Assembly: GCA_004295085.1 (NCBI GenBank)
Contig: SHNF01000016.1
Location: forward strand, 1-64,000
Source: Planctomycetota bacterium
GTDB taxonomy: Bacteria > Planctomycetota > UBA1135
Direction of reading: 5' to 3'
DNA: 64,000 nt
Part shown: positions 1 through 9,398 of the stretch, piece after piece
Numbering within the stretch: the first letter of the stretch is position 1
How the letters are laid out: each line of letters begins with the position of its first letter
Position numbers and translations under genes: made by a program
The notes under the pieces: model-generated
What the model was told of the DNA's origin: nothing
The model's database searches: none
What the model saw: the letters and a program-made list of their open reading frames with translations, nothing else

Positions 1-136
1 CGGGCGCGAAGCGAGTCATGGTGGAGTCCGTGCGAGTCGAGCACCGCAGCTCCACCGATGACGGTTACCCCCACTCCCGGTTACGCTTCGTCTCCACAAT
101 TACGACCCACGCAAGAGGGCCAGTTTCTTCGGTGTC

Positions 137-2080
137 TCAGCGCGCCGGGGCGCGCAGCAGGCGCCACTCGGCCGTCGCCATGACCTCCGGCTCGGCCATT
201 CCGGTGGCGAGCCATGCGTCCAGGAGATCGTCCCCCGTCCCTCCCAGGAACGGGCTCGCGCCCTGGTTGGCGAGGTACAGGAACTGCACGTACTCCCAGC
301 TCGTCGGCTGGTACAGCAGCTCGATGTAGGCGCGCACCGCGCCGGCGGGCGGATCGAGCCGCAATTCGTCCCAGGCGAGGTAATGGCCGCCCGGGCCGGG
401 TGCGCCATACTGCGTCTCGGGGACGGGCAGGATGTTCCGCGACGTCGCCTCGTCGTAGGACATGAGGTAAGGCGGGATCCGGTTGTCGCGCAGCACCTCG
501 TTGTTGAGGACGAAGTGGAAGGTCGGCGCTGCCGACCCGGCCGGCCAGGCCGCGACATCGCCCAGCGTCAGGACGACCGCGCCGCTGACGCGGTCGTAGG
601 ACAAGGGCATTGAGGCCGGCAGACCGAGCGTGAGGAGCTCGGCCGCCCATTCCTGAGTGATCCCGTGCTCCGCCTGGTAGACGCGCGTGCGCGGCCCCTC
701 CGGATCGAGCAGGCTCCGCACGATGAGCGGGCTTCCGTTCAGCAGCACCACCATGTCGCCGTAGGCGCCGTCCTCGCGCAGGAGCGCGCCGCCGATGCCG
801 TGCCAGCGCACGCGCAGCCAGGCGCGCCGTCCTTCCGGATAGCCGGTGAGGAGCTTGTGTCCGGTCAGGTTGTAAATGCGCAGGCGGTTGCCGGTCACCG
901 CCAGCACGGCCGCCTCGCGCAAGTTGTGCCGCGCTCGTTCCACTCCGGCCTGCAGGCCGCTCACCTCGCCCGCCGTCAGGCCGCCGCCGAGCCGCAGGCG
1001 TCCGGCAGCGTCCAGCCACAGGATCGCCTGCGGCGCCCAGGCGTTGCCACCGGTCAGGTCGTGCGCGGGCAGGTCCACCCGGAAGGGAACGCCGGACTTG
1101 TTGCACCCGTAGCCCTGCTCCGGCCGCATGTGGCAGCTCTGGCACGAGAAGCTGCGCGGCGTGCCGTCCGCATAGTTGCCCGACGGCGTCGAAGCCAGGG
1201 CGGCCGCCCACGCCTCCTCGATGGCGCCGTCCTGGAACTCCGGCGGCAGACTGCCGTAGGCGGACATGGTCAGCGAGGAGAGCTCACTGGACTGGTGCTC
1301 GCTGAAGGTCCGCTCGACGATGCCATAGGCGTACGGGAAGTTGTTGAACGCGGCCTTGCCGTCCACGGGAGCGCCCGGCACGCCGCTGTAGCTGCCGGAG
1401 GGAAGCGGCACCTGTCCGCCGTTGTTGTGGGCCAGGTCGCCCACCAGGGGATTGCTGACGTCGTGACAGGTGCCGCAGAACTCGGACTCGCGGTGGAAGC
1501 GGGACGCCAGGAACTGGTGCCGCGCTCCGGCGTCGGAATAAGGACCGAGCTTGTCGGCCCCGCCCCAGAACACGTACATGCCGCCGCCGTAGTAGCCGAT
1601 CGGCGGCTGCCCCTCGTCGTTGGCGAGGAAGGGCGCGAACTGGTCCCCCATGTGCTCGGAATCGTCCGGGTTCACGAGCCGGTGGCAGACGTCGCACTCC
1701 ACGCCGTGCTCGTCCGAGGCCGCGAGGCCGCTGCCGTCGGTCGGCGTGGACCGGCCCTCCAGCCATCCGGCCGGCGCGTGGCAGCGCAGGCACAGGTCTC
1801 CTGCGCCGGCGAAGTCCTGCTCCACCACGGCCACGCTGGCCCAGAACAACGGATCACGCCCGGCGTGGGCCATCATCGAGCCGCGCCAGTTGTGCGCGGG
1901 CTCCACGGCCGTGTCGTAGCCGCCATGGCAATTGTCGCAGCGCTCAGGTCGCTCGAGGCTGCCTGCCTGGCCCGGCTGGGTGCCCGGCTGCTGGATGTCA
2001 GTCGGAATCTGGGCGGGCAGCGGGACCGCCAGGCCAAGGCAGGACAGCAGAATCATCGAGGGGAAAGACCAGGAACGCAT
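137..2080 (-). CDS. Exported multihaem (five CXXCH) cytochrome c protein
   Basis: Predicted 647-aa periplasmic or outer-surface electron-transfer protein. The start is placed at an ATG followed by a typical signal peptide (residues 1-24, cleaved after a Pro-Ala-Gln site); the frame stays open upstream but that part is low-complexity Arg-rich shadow sequence. Five haem-attachment motifs are visible: CDNCH (48-52), CLRCH (97-101), CDVCH (129-133), CGTCH (202-206) and CQSCH (313-317). The second half has no CXXCH and looks beta-rich. Several extra His residues could be distal haem ligands. The next gene upstream on the same strand is a multicopper oxidase, but a strong hairpin lies between them, so they are probably separate transcripts. 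The role in electron transfer follows from the haem motifs; donor and acceptor are unknown. Confidence 0.85.
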   Translation of the reverse strand: MRSWSFPSMILLSCLGLAVPLPAQIPTDIQQPGTQPGQAGSLERPERCDNCHGGYDTAVEPAHNWRGSMMAHAGRDPLFWASVAVVEQDFAGAGDLCLRCHAPAGWLEGRSTPTDGSGLAASDEHGVECDVCHRLVNPDDSEHMGDQFAPFLANDEGQPPIGYYGGGMYVFWGGADKLGPYSDAGARHQFLASRFHRESEFCGTCHDVSNPLVGDLAHNNGGQVPLPSGSYSGVPGAPVDGKAAFNNFPYAYGIVERTFSEHQSSELSSLTMSAYGSLPPEFQDGAIEEAWAAALASTPSGNYADGTPRSFSCQSCHMRPEQGYGCNKSGVPFRVDLPAHDLTGGNAWAPQAILWLDAAGRLRLGGGLTAGEVSGLQAGVERARHNLREAAVLAVTGNRLRIYNLTGHKLLTGYPEGRRAWLRVRWHGIGGALLREDGAYGDMVVLLNGSPLIVRSLLDPEGPRTRVYQAEHGITQEWAAELLTLGLPASMPLSYDRVSGAVVLTLGDVAAWPAGSAAPTFHFVLNNEVLRDNRIPPYLMSYDEATSRNILPVPETQYGAPGPGGHYLAWDELRLDPPAGAVRAYIELLYQPTSWEYVQFLYLANQGASPFLGGTGDDLLDAWLATGMAEPEVMATAEWRLLRAPAR

Positions 2081-2272
2081 GGCTACACCGGGCGTTGGAC
2101 GCCGGCTCCAGCGCTGCTCCCTGCAGCGCCGGGAGACACCGCGGAATAAACCACGGATCCGCGCCGGCAAGGGACAAACCCGCCGCAAGCGGGCGCGTTC
2201 GCACGGCGGCATTGCGCAGCTCACGGCCTGCGGGGCCGCGCCGCGACCTGCAGGCCGACGGCCGTACGACCA

Positions 2273-2302
2273 AGCAGTCCGGCAGAAGGCTGCCGGACTG
2301 CT
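2273..2302 (-). terminator. 13-bp perfect-stem hairpin after the multicopper oxidase gene
   Basis: A perfect 13-bp inverted repeat (AGCAGTCCGGCAG and its complement) with a 4-nt AAGG loop lies 33 nt past the oxidase stop codon. It has only a short T-containing tail on the minus strand, so it may be an atypical intrinsic terminator or an mRNA 3'-end stabiliser. The rest of the 2081-2334 gap shows no gene. Confidence 0.6.
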
Positions 2303-2334
2303 CCCTTGCGTCCTCTCCCGGCCGCTCCCGCGCG

Positions 2335-4272
2335 CTACGGCGCCGGGGGATTCGGTCCGATGAAGTAAGGCCGCATCATCTCGTTGTCCTCGTGCTCGAC
2401 GATGTGGCAGTGCCAGACGTAGAGCCCGGGGCGGTCGTACAAGGCCTTCACGCGCGTGATCTCGCCCGGATAGGCGATGACGGTGTCCTTGAAGCCCGTC
2501 TCTCCGGGCTCGGGCCCGTAGGGAGAGCCGCCGAACGGCTGCCGATCGACGACCTCGAACTGCACCTCGTGGATGTGGATCGGGTGCGCGTCCTCGGTGA
2601 AGTTGTACATCTCCCACACCTCGATGGCGCCCAAGGCCGGGTGCTCGGTGATCGGGTCATCCCAGCCGAGCGTGACCGGCGTGCCGTTGTACGTTCCCAG
2701 CAGTGCCGCAATGGGACCCTCGAAGCCCGGGAACTCGGACTCCTCCTCGTTGAGCGAGACCTGGCGCGTGTTGGTCGCCGGCCCGAGCGGCGAGAGGTCG
2801 GGGAGCACGAGCTGGTCCGGCGGCGTGCTCAGATCCGGTCCCGTCAGGGGGACGACCCGCAACTGCATCACCTGGCCCGTCGTGTTCGGGTCAGCCACCG
2901 GGAAATCAATGCCGGGAATGCCGCCGCCAAACGGCTCGTCCGGGCCGATGTTCTTGAGGAGGATCTCCGTGCCTTCGGGGTACCCCGTGAGGTCGACGAT
3001 GACATCGGCTCGTTCGGCGGGGCTGAGCAGCAGCCGGCCGAGCTGCACCGGGGCCGGCAGGAAGCCTCCGTCCGCGCCGATCTGCCAGAACTTGAGGTTG
3101 GGGTCGCTGAACTCGAGGATGAGGAAGCGCGAGTTGCACCCGTTCAGGAGACGGAAGCGATACCGGCGCGGCTCGACCTCGAGGTAAGGCCAGGTGCGGC
3201 CGTTCACGACCGTGGTGTTCCCGAAGAACTCGGGGTTCCAGATCGGCGATACGTCGCTGTGGGGGATGTACGGCCCCTCGAAGCCGTCGAAGAACTCCCG
3301 GCTGTCCGGGTAGAACAGCGCGCCGCTGCCGTCCTTCTTGAACGAGCGGTCCTGGATCGCGATCGGGATCTCGTAGTACCTGGTTCCCGGCGGGTCCCCG
3401 AGCGCGGGCGCGGGCCCCGGCAGCACGCCGTCGGGAAGATCGCGGTCGCCGCCGCGCAGGAGGTAGAAGCCGGCCGGGCCGGCGTACACGTTCAGCCGGG
3501 TCATTCCGAGCGTGTGGTCGTGGTACCACAGCGTCGACGCGTCCTGGTCGTTCTCGTACTGGAACACGGCCGTGCCGGGAGTCCATGCCTGCCCCGTGCG
3601 CGCCTGGGCCTTGGCCCCGAAGCGTCGGTACCAGCTGCCGAACCAGGCGAAGCCACCGGGAATGTTCTTCGCCTTCGGGAGGTACCAGGCTTCCGCATAC
3701 CCGTCGCTCTCCTCGTGCGTGTGTCCGCCGTGGAGGTGAGTGACGATCGGGACGGGCCCGGTGTAGGGAGGAGGCGTCGAGCTGAAGTCCGGTCGCATGT
3801 CCCGGCCGGCCGGTCCTCCCGGCGGATTCGCCCAGTGCAGGGTCGGATCGACCGGCAGCAGGTGCGGCAGATACCGGCCGTCGGCGTCGACGAGCCCATT
3901 GATCCACTTCACGCGCACGGCTTGCCCGTGCCGGGCCTCGATCGTGAACGCGGGGTAATTGAACGTTTCCGGGTGGTTGACCGAACCGTAGCTCCACACC
4001 GTCGTCATGGGGTACGGCGGCGGCAGGATCTGCTGGCGGAACTGGCGCACGGCGATCTCGTAGTAGTCGACCTCCACCGCGGGCGTGAGCGGCGGGGTCT
4101 GCGGCATCGCCGGTGGAATGACCAGAGGCAGCTCGTATTTCGGGATCGACCCGGAATCGAGGCAGTTCCATGATCTCTGCCTGGAGAAGACCCGCCGGAT
4201 CCCATTCCAGGGAGCCAGGAACCCGGCCCCCACCATCCCACTCGTCCTCAGGAATCCTCGCCTTGTGAACAT
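2335..4272 (-). CDS. CotA/bilirubin-oxidase-like multicopper oxidase, Tat-exported
   Basis: 645-aa blue copper oxidase that should oxidise a phenolic, bilirubin-like or metal substrate and reduce O2 to water outside the cytoplasm. The N-terminus has a twin-arginine signal (TRRGFLRTSG) followed by a hydrophobic stretch. Copper motifs appear in the CotA order: HLHGGHTHEE, LWYHDHTLGM, HPIHIHEVQF and, at 621-632, HCHIVEHEDNEM, which supplies the T1 Cys, two His and the axial Met plus T3 ligands. Length is slightly above the usual ~510-550 aa because of inserts in the first domains. The start is supported by an AGGAGG site 6 nt upstream. A multihaem cytochrome lies downstream and could be a redox partner; that link is only inferred. 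Confidence 0.93.
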   Translation of the reverse strand: MFTRRGFLRTSGMVGAGFLAPWNGIRRVFSRQRSWNCLDSGSIPKYELPLVIPPAMPQTPPLTPAVEVDYYEIAVRQFRQQILPPPYPMTTVWSYGSVNHPETFNYPAFTIEARHGQAVRVKWINGLVDADGRYLPHLLPVDPTLHWANPPGGPAGRDMRPDFSSTPPPYTGPVPIVTHLHGGHTHEESDGYAEAWYLPKAKNIPGGFAWFGSWYRRFGAKAQARTGQAWTPGTAVFQYENDQDASTLWYHDHTLGMTRLNVYAGPAGFYLLRGGDRDLPDGVLPGPAPALGDPPGTRYYEIPIAIQDRSFKKDGSGALFYPDSREFFDGFEGPYIPHSDVSPIWNPEFFGNTTVVNGRTWPYLEVEPRRYRFRLLNGCNSRFLILEFSDPNLKFWQIGADGGFLPAPVQLGRLLLSPAERADVIVDLTGYPEGTEILLKNIGPDEPFGGGIPGIDFPVADPNTTGQVMQLRVVPLTGPDLSTPPDQLVLPDLSPLGPATNTRQVSLNEEESEFPGFEGPIAALLGTYNGTPVTLGWDDPITEHPALGAIEVWEMYNFTEDAHPIHIHEVQFEVVDRQPFGGSPYGPEPGETGFKDTVIAYPGEITRVKALYDRPGLYVWHCHIVEHEDNEMMRPYFIGPNPPAP

Positions 4273-4360
4273 GGCCCACCTCCTTGGTGCTCACTTCGCG
4301 GACGGATGACAGGACGAGTCTAAACCACAGGCAGTCGCCATCAAGGCCGTTAACAGACTC

Positions 4361-6085
4361 TCACCGTGCCTCGAGCACTCGAGTCGATGTGAACTCGAGA
4401 CCGCCTCCCGGCCAGCTCCAGGCGCCCGTCAAGGTGTTCCGGTCCGCGCTGAAGCGGCCGTGGAAGGCCACCTCCGAGCCGCGCTGACCGCCCCAGATGC
4501 TGAGCGTGCCCTCGCCCGCCTCCCACACGAAGTCGGAGGTGTTGCCGGCGCTGTCGTAGAAGCGCGAGGTGATCTCGGCCGCGGGCTCCTCGCCGGCCTG
4601 CCGCTGGTGGCCGATGACCTCGATGCCCTGGACGCGCTGCTCTCCGTGCATCAGGTCCACGCGCTGGATCAGGAAGTGCCCGCCCTCCAGCCACTCGAAG
4701 CGCACCTCTCCGTGCACCGCCCCGCCGCCGCCCGTCACCTTCCACGTGCCGACCATGATGCCGAGACGCTCCAGCGCCGCCGAGCGGCCGGCCGGGGCCG
4801 CGCCGGGCGCCGGAGACGCCTCCGAGTCCGCCTGCGGCCGCGGCGCCACCTGCTGGAAGAGCTCGGTGCGCCACTTGGCGGGATCGCGCTCCAGGCCAGG
4901 ATCGGTCCAGTAGACCTCCCAGGGGCCGCCCTGCGGCGTCAGCCCCTCCGCCGCCACCCACTGCGCCAGGAGCTCGTGGGTGCGCGACAGCTCCTCGTAG
5001 GGGCCGACGTGCATCCCGGACACGACCTCGCCGCCGGGCAGCGACGACAGCTTCACCCGGCCGTTGCCGTCGAACTTCCCGCTGACCGGGATGCCGGCCT
5101 CGAGGTCGATCTCGTCGCCGAAGGCGTGATAGCGCGTGAAAGGCGCTCCGGCCGGCGCGACCTGCACGCGGTTCAGGTGGCCCATCACCTCGGGAAAGAT
5201 GATCGCGAGCTGCTGCTGGAGCTGCTCCGGCTTGCAGCGGACCCGCACGCTCGCGGTCAGCGTCTCCTTGCGCTGCGTGACGGCGAAGCCGGGATCGTTG
5301 GCCGCCTTCCCCGACGCGATCCGCGCCAGCTCCGCGAACACCGCGTCCTCGGGCTGGAAGGGGTCGCCCTGCGGCTTCGCGTGGGTCTCCAGGCTCTCGC
5401 AGGTGATGGCGAGCACCCCCTGGTGGTCCGGCGGCCCGAAAGTCAGGCGGGTCCGGAAGGGGAAGCGCACCCCGGCGACGGTCCTCCAGTCGGAGTAGTC
5501 CATGACCAGCCGCTGCCAGCCGGCCCCGCTGAGGGTCGCGTAGACCGCGACCGCCACCAGCTCCTTGCTGTCCCGGTCCAGCCACCAGACGTCCGGCGCC
5601 GGCGCCTCCTCGCCCGGCACGGCCTCGAGACCGAGCTCCGCGGGCGGCTTCGGCAGCATCGCCAGCTCGTAGCAGGCGCGCTCGCCCACCTGCGTCTCGC
5701 CCACCAGCTCGGCCCTGGCGTAGACCTCGCGCCAGTCGCGGTGGCGGCCCAGCGCGAACAGGCGCACGTCGGCGGCGGCGCTCCAGCCCTTCTTGATCTC
5801 CACTCCGCCGGTCCCGCTCATCCAGTACAGCTTGCCGTTGGTGCAGCGCACCGCCGGCGGCACGCCCTCGAACGCCACCTCCTGGCGCGACCGGCCGTCC
5901 GGCGCCAGCAGGTCCGTGAAGCTGCCGACCGCCGGATAGTCTTCGAACTTGACCTTGCCGCGGCTGCGCACGGTTCCGAGGCCGGCCAGCGCCGCCGGAT
6001 CGCCCAGCCCGGCGCGCTGCGCCGCGAGCAGGCTGGCAGGGTCCTGGAGCAGGGGCGGAAGTAGCAGGAGGAGCGCAGAAGTCAT
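4361..6085 (-). CDS. Exported three-part protein: N-terminal lipoprotein-like, GyrI-like and DUF1579-like domains
   Basis: 574 aa from the chosen ATG, which is followed at once by a hydrophobic signal-like stretch as in other exported proteins of this window. An alternative ATG lies 13 codons upstream (6124) but has a poorly spaced ribosome site. Residues ~30-250 resemble periplasmic proteins that probe an outer-membrane lipoprotein or TonB-like substrate. Residues ~270-410 look like a GyrI/AraC effector-binding domain (a VSGMHVGPYEELSRTH-like core). The last ~130 residues resemble DUF1579, with an LGIMVGTWKVTG opening. I know of no characterised protein with this order, so function is unassigned. 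It diverges from the sigma factor gene at 6183 with a ~100-bp shared upstream region. Confidence 0.75.
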   Translation of the reverse strand: MTSALLLLLPPLLQDPASLLAAQRAGLGDPAALAGLGTVRSRGKVKFEDYPAVGSFTDLLAPDGRSRQEVAFEGVPPAVRCTNGKLYWMSGTGGVEIKKGWSAAADVRLFALGRHRDWREVYARAELVGETQVGERACYELAMLPKPPAELGLEAVPGEEAPAPDVWWLDRDSKELVAVAVYATLSGAGWQRLVMDYSDWRTVAGVRFPFRTRLTFGPPDHQGVLAITCESLETHAKPQGDPFQPEDAVFAELARIASGKAANDPGFAVTQRKETLTASVRVRCKPEQLQQQLAIIFPEVMGHLNRVQVAPAGAPFTRYHAFGDEIDLEAGIPVSGKFDGNGRVKLSSLPGGEVVSGMHVGPYEELSRTHELLAQWVAAEGLTPQGGPWEVYWTDPGLERDPAKWRTELFQQVAPRPQADSEASPAPGAAPAGRSAALERLGIMVGTWKVTGGGGAVHGEVRFEWLEGGHFLIQRVDLMHGEQRVQGIEVIGHQRQAGEEPAAEITSRFYDSAGNTSDFVWEAGEGTLSIWGGQRGSEVAFHGRFSADRNTLTGAWSWPGGGLEFTSTRVLEAR

Positions 6086-6182
6086 GGGTGGAGCCTGTTT
6101 GCTGGCGTGATGGATCGGGTCCATCCCTCCGTACGATAAGGTCGTTCCCCTTCATCACCAGGACCCGGGAATCCCTCGCACC

Positions 6183-6890
6183 ATGGCCACGCAGGAGGCG
6201 CTCGCCGGAGGCCGGTTCCCGGACACGCGCTGGTCCCTGGTGCTCGCCGGCGACCGCCAGCTCGCGCTCGAGCACCTGGCCGCCGCCTACTGGAGACCGG
6301 TCTACGGCTACGTGCGCGCGCGCTGGGCGCGCAGCGAAGCGGAGGCCCTTGACGCCACCCAGGACTTCTTCCTCCATCTGCTCGAGGGCGAGCTCCTCAG
6401 CCGCGCGGACCCCGGCCGCGGCCGCTTCCGCGCCTACGTGCGGGCCGCGCTCGGGAACTTCCTGACCGACGAGCACCGCCGCAACGGCGCGCAGAGCCGC
6501 GGCGGCGGGCGCCGGCCGCTGCCGATCGACTGCGGCGGCCCCGACACGCTGCCGGACACCCGCGGACAGTCTCCCGACGCCGCCCTCGACCGGCTCTGGC
6601 GCGCCGAGCTGCTGGCGCGCGCCGCCGGCGAGCTGGAGCGCGAGCTCAAGGCCGAGGGCAAGGACACCTGGTGGCTTCTCTTCAGGGACCACTTCCTGTC
6701 GGATGACGGCTTCAGCCACGCGCAGCTCGCGGAGCGCCACCGGATCACTCTCGTCGACGTCTCCAACTGGCTCACGCGCGGGCGCGCGCGCTACCGCGAC
6801 ACCCTCATCAAGCTCGTCCGCGACACCGTCGAGACCAAGGAGGCGCTGGCGGCGGAGCTCGACTGGCTGCTGCAGGAGAAGGCACCGTGA
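6183..6890 (+). CDS. Planctomycete-type ECF sigma factor
   Basis: 235-aa RNA polymerase sigma factor of the extracytoplasmic-function type. It has the opening FPDTRWSLVL and a region 2 core with YWRPVYGYVR and TQDFFLHLLE, as in the sigma factors that planctomycetes pair with Ser/Thr kinases. The C-terminal part (about 175-235) contains the region 4 helix-turn-helix but is diverged. The stop overlaps the start of the kinase gene by 4 nt (GTGA), so the two are translationally coupled. The kinase presumably controls or works with the sigma factor; this is known for the family arrangement and not shown here. Confidence 0.9.
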   Translation: MATQEALAGGRFPDTRWSLVLAGDRQLALEHLAAAYWRPVYGYVRARWARSEAEALDATQDFFLHLLEGELLSRADPGRGRFRAYVRAALGNFLTDEHRRNGAQSRGGGRRPLPIDCGGPDTLPDTRGQSPDAALDRLWRAELLARAAGELERELKAEGKDTWWLLFRDHFLSDDGFSHAQLAERHRITLVDVSNWLTRGRARYRDTLIKLVRDTVETKEALAAELDWLLQEKAP

Positions 6891-9124
6891 ACCCCAGCGC
6901 GCCCGAGCTCGGAGCTGCGGCGCTGGAGCGGCTGGCGCAAGTGGCTCGGGACGCCGCCAGCCCCACCGACGCGCTTGCGCGCTATGAGCTCGGGCGCGAG
7001 CTCGGCCGCGGCGCCATGGGCGTCGTGGTGGAGGCGCGCGACCTGCATCTCGACCGCACGGTCGCGCTCAAGCTCCTCTCCCGCACCGCCGAGCTTTCGG
7101 CCGACGCCCGCGCCCGCTTCCTGCGCGAGGCGCGCGCCGCCGCGCGCCTGAGCCACCCCGCGATCGCCGCGGTCTACGACGCCAACGAGGCCTTCATCGC
7201 CATGCAGCTCGTGGATGGCCTCGACCTCGCCACCCGCCCGGTCCGCGATCCGCGCCTGCTCGCGACGCTGCTCCGCGACGCCGCCCTGGCCGTCCACTAC
7301 GCCCACTCGCAGGGCATCGTGCACCGCGACCTGAAGCCGGCCAACCTGATGGTCACCGGCGACGATCCTCCCCGGATCATGGTCACCGACTTCGGCCTGG
7401 CCAAGGCCACCGAGCTCGGCCCCACCCTCTCGCGCTCGGGCACCATCATCGGCACGCCCGCCTACATGGCGCCCGAGCAGGCGCTCGGCGACGGCGCGGC
7501 GGTGGACGCGCGCGCCGACGTCTACGGGCTCGGCGCCACGCTCTTCGAGCAGCTCGCCGGCCGCCCGCCCTTCCAGAGCGAATCCGTGCTCGAGGTCCTG
7601 CGCCAGGTGGTCGAGGAAGAACCTCCTCCGCTGCGCTCCCTCGTCCCCGCCATCGACCGCGACCTCGCGACCATCACGCACAAATGCCTGGCGAAGGCGC
7701 CGGAGCAGCGCTACGCCAGCGCGCTCGCGTTCGCCGGCGACCTGGACCGCTGGCTCTCGGGCGAGATGATCCTGGCGCGCCCGCCTTCGCTCCTCTACCG
7801 CGCGCGCCGCTTCCTGGCCCGCCGCCAGGGCCAGCTCGCGGCCGCCGGCGCCGCCGCAGTCCTCGCACTCCTCCTCTTCGCCCCCTTCTGGCTGCAGGCG
7901 CGCGAGCGGCGCGCCTCGGCCGAGAGCGCGCTGGTCCTGGCGGAGAACGTCAACCGCGCGCTGGACGACGCGCGCGCGTTGCGCGCCGGCAGCCGTCCGG
8001 CCGAGGCCGCCGCGATCCTCGACGAGGCCGTGGCAGCCACGCTGGCCTTCACCGAGAGCGCCGACGTCGGCCGCGCGCAGCTCTTCCTCGGCCGCCTCTA
8101 CCGCGCCCAGGGCCGCATGCAGGAAGCCGAGCACGCCTTCGACCGCGCGCTGGAGCTGGACGAAACCCTCTCCGAGGCGCGCTTCGAGCGCGGCATGGCG
8201 CGCGCGGTCCTGGTGCGCGAGGGCACGCAGCCCCTCCAGCCCTTCCCGCCGCCGATGGAGGAGCTGCGCGCGGCGGCACTCGCCGACCTCGCCGCCACCC
8301 CCGCCGCGGAAGGCCCGGTCGCCTCCGCCGACCGCAGGCTCGGCCAGGGCCAGCTCGCCTGGCTGCGCGGCGAGCTGAAGCTGGCCGAGCGCCTGTGCCA
8401 GGACGCGATCGAGCTGGAACCGGCCCAGGTCGAGGCGCGCCTGGTGCTGGCCCGCATCGCGTCCGAGAACCACGACGACGCCCGCGCCATGTTCCTCGCC
8501 GCCGAGGCCGTGGACGTGATGGGCGGCATGGGCCAGGTCTACCGCGGGCGGCTGCAGGTCGGCTCCGCCGCCATCGAGCCCACCTGGATCCGCCTCCCGG
8601 GCCGCCGCGAGATCGTCCTCGACCTCCGCAAGGCCGCCTCCGCAACACCAACCTCAGCACTGGCCAGCGGCGCGCTGGCGCTCGAGGGCCTCGAAGCCGG
8701 CGCCCGCGCGCTCGCCGCCAACGACCCGACCACCGCGCTGCGCGAGCTCGAGACCGCCGACAGCCACCTGACCCGCGCCCTCAACTACGCCGACGCCGAC
8801 CCCGTCCTCCTCGCCGCCCGCGGCGTCTGCTCGCAGCTCCGCGACGAAGCCCTCATCAACCTCCAGCGCGCCCCCGAAGCCGCGCAAGCCCGCTCCGCCG
8901 CGCTCCAGGACCTCACCACCGCCGCCCAGCTCGGCTCCCCCGAAGTCCGCGCCGTCTCCTGGTGGAACCAGAGCCTCTTCCACGACCGCCAGACCCGCCT
9001 CGCCCTCCTCTCCGGCAACGCCGCCGCCGCCGCCACGGCCCGCCAGCAAGCCGCCGACCTCCTCTCTCGCGCCCTCGCCGCGGCGCCGGCGGGCAGCGAT
9101 CTGGCGGCATGGCTCAGGGAGTAG
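6887..9124 (+). CDS. Membrane Ser/Thr protein kinase with C-terminal TPR-like repeats
   Basis: 745-aa PknB-type kinase starting at a GTG that overlaps the sigma factor stop. The kinase domain (33-290) is complete: GRGAMGVV glycine loop, catalytic Lys62, HRDLKPAN (146-153), DFG (168-170) and APE (195-197). A short juxtamembrane stretch leads to one transmembrane helix (about 317-337). The outer part (340-745) is Ala/Arg/Leu-rich, with at least two TPR-like units near 390-450, and probably senses or scaffolds partners. Third positions are extremely GC-rich; one 60-nt line I counted (8701-8760) is 48/60 G+C. Its last ~130 residues are repeated in degraded form at 10850-11244, on the far side of an inserted gene. 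Confidence 0.95.
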   Translation: MNPSAPELGAAALERLAQVARDAASPTDALARYELGRELGRGAMGVVVEARDLHLDRTVALKLLSRTAELSADARARFLREARAAARLSHPAIAAVYDANEAFIAMQLVDGLDLATRPVRDPRLLATLLRDAALAVHYAHSQGIVHRDLKPANLMVTGDDPPRIMVTDFGLAKATELGPTLSRSGTIIGTPAYMAPEQALGDGAAVDARADVYGLGATLFEQLAGRPPFQSESVLEVLRQVVEEEPPPLRSLVPAIDRDLATITHKCLAKAPEQRYASALAFAGDLDRWLSGEMILARPPSLLYRARRFLARRQGQLAAAGAAAVLALLLFAPFWLQARERRASAESALVLAENVNRALDDARALRAGSRPAEAAAILDEAVAATLAFTESADVGRAQLFLGRLYRAQGRMQEAEHAFDRALELDETLSEARFERGMARAVLVREGTQPLQPFPPPMEELRAAALADLAATPAAEGPVASADRRLGQGQLAWLRGELKLAERLCQDAIELEPAQVEARLVLARIASENHDDARAMFLAAEAVDVMGGMGQVYRGRLQVGSAAIEPTWIRLPGRREIVLDLRKAASATPTSALASGALALEGLEAGARALAANDPTTALRELETADSHLTRALNYADADPVLLAARGVCSQLRDEALINLQRAPEAAQARSAALQDLTTAAQLGSPEVRAVSWWNQSLFHDRQTRLALLSGNAAAAATARQQAADLLSRALAAAPAGSDLAAWLRE

Positions 9125-9398
9125 CCGAGCGCGCCGTGACCACGGGGCCACCCGTTCGCTACACTTTTCCCCAGCAGTTGTTACCAATGAGACAATGGAC
9201 CGTACAACCCCCTTGTCCAGGGATCGCATGCCCTCTGTAGACATATGCGCGGCCTACAGCACCCCACCCCATGACATGGAGATTTGCAACCGCGTGGCTT
9301 CATCGGCTGTGAAGCTGCGGCGGCCTCGCGTCCGTTCGGCAGACCTGTCTCGCCCACCCATGATCAGCCAGGACTGGAACGTACTCAGAGGATGAGCA

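Noticed and set aside
2095..4173. Long plus-strand open frames opposite the multicopper oxidase and similar long antisense frames across the window
   Set aside because: They have no domain or ribosome site, their composition mirrors high-GC antisense translation, and the opposite strand carries clear motifs.
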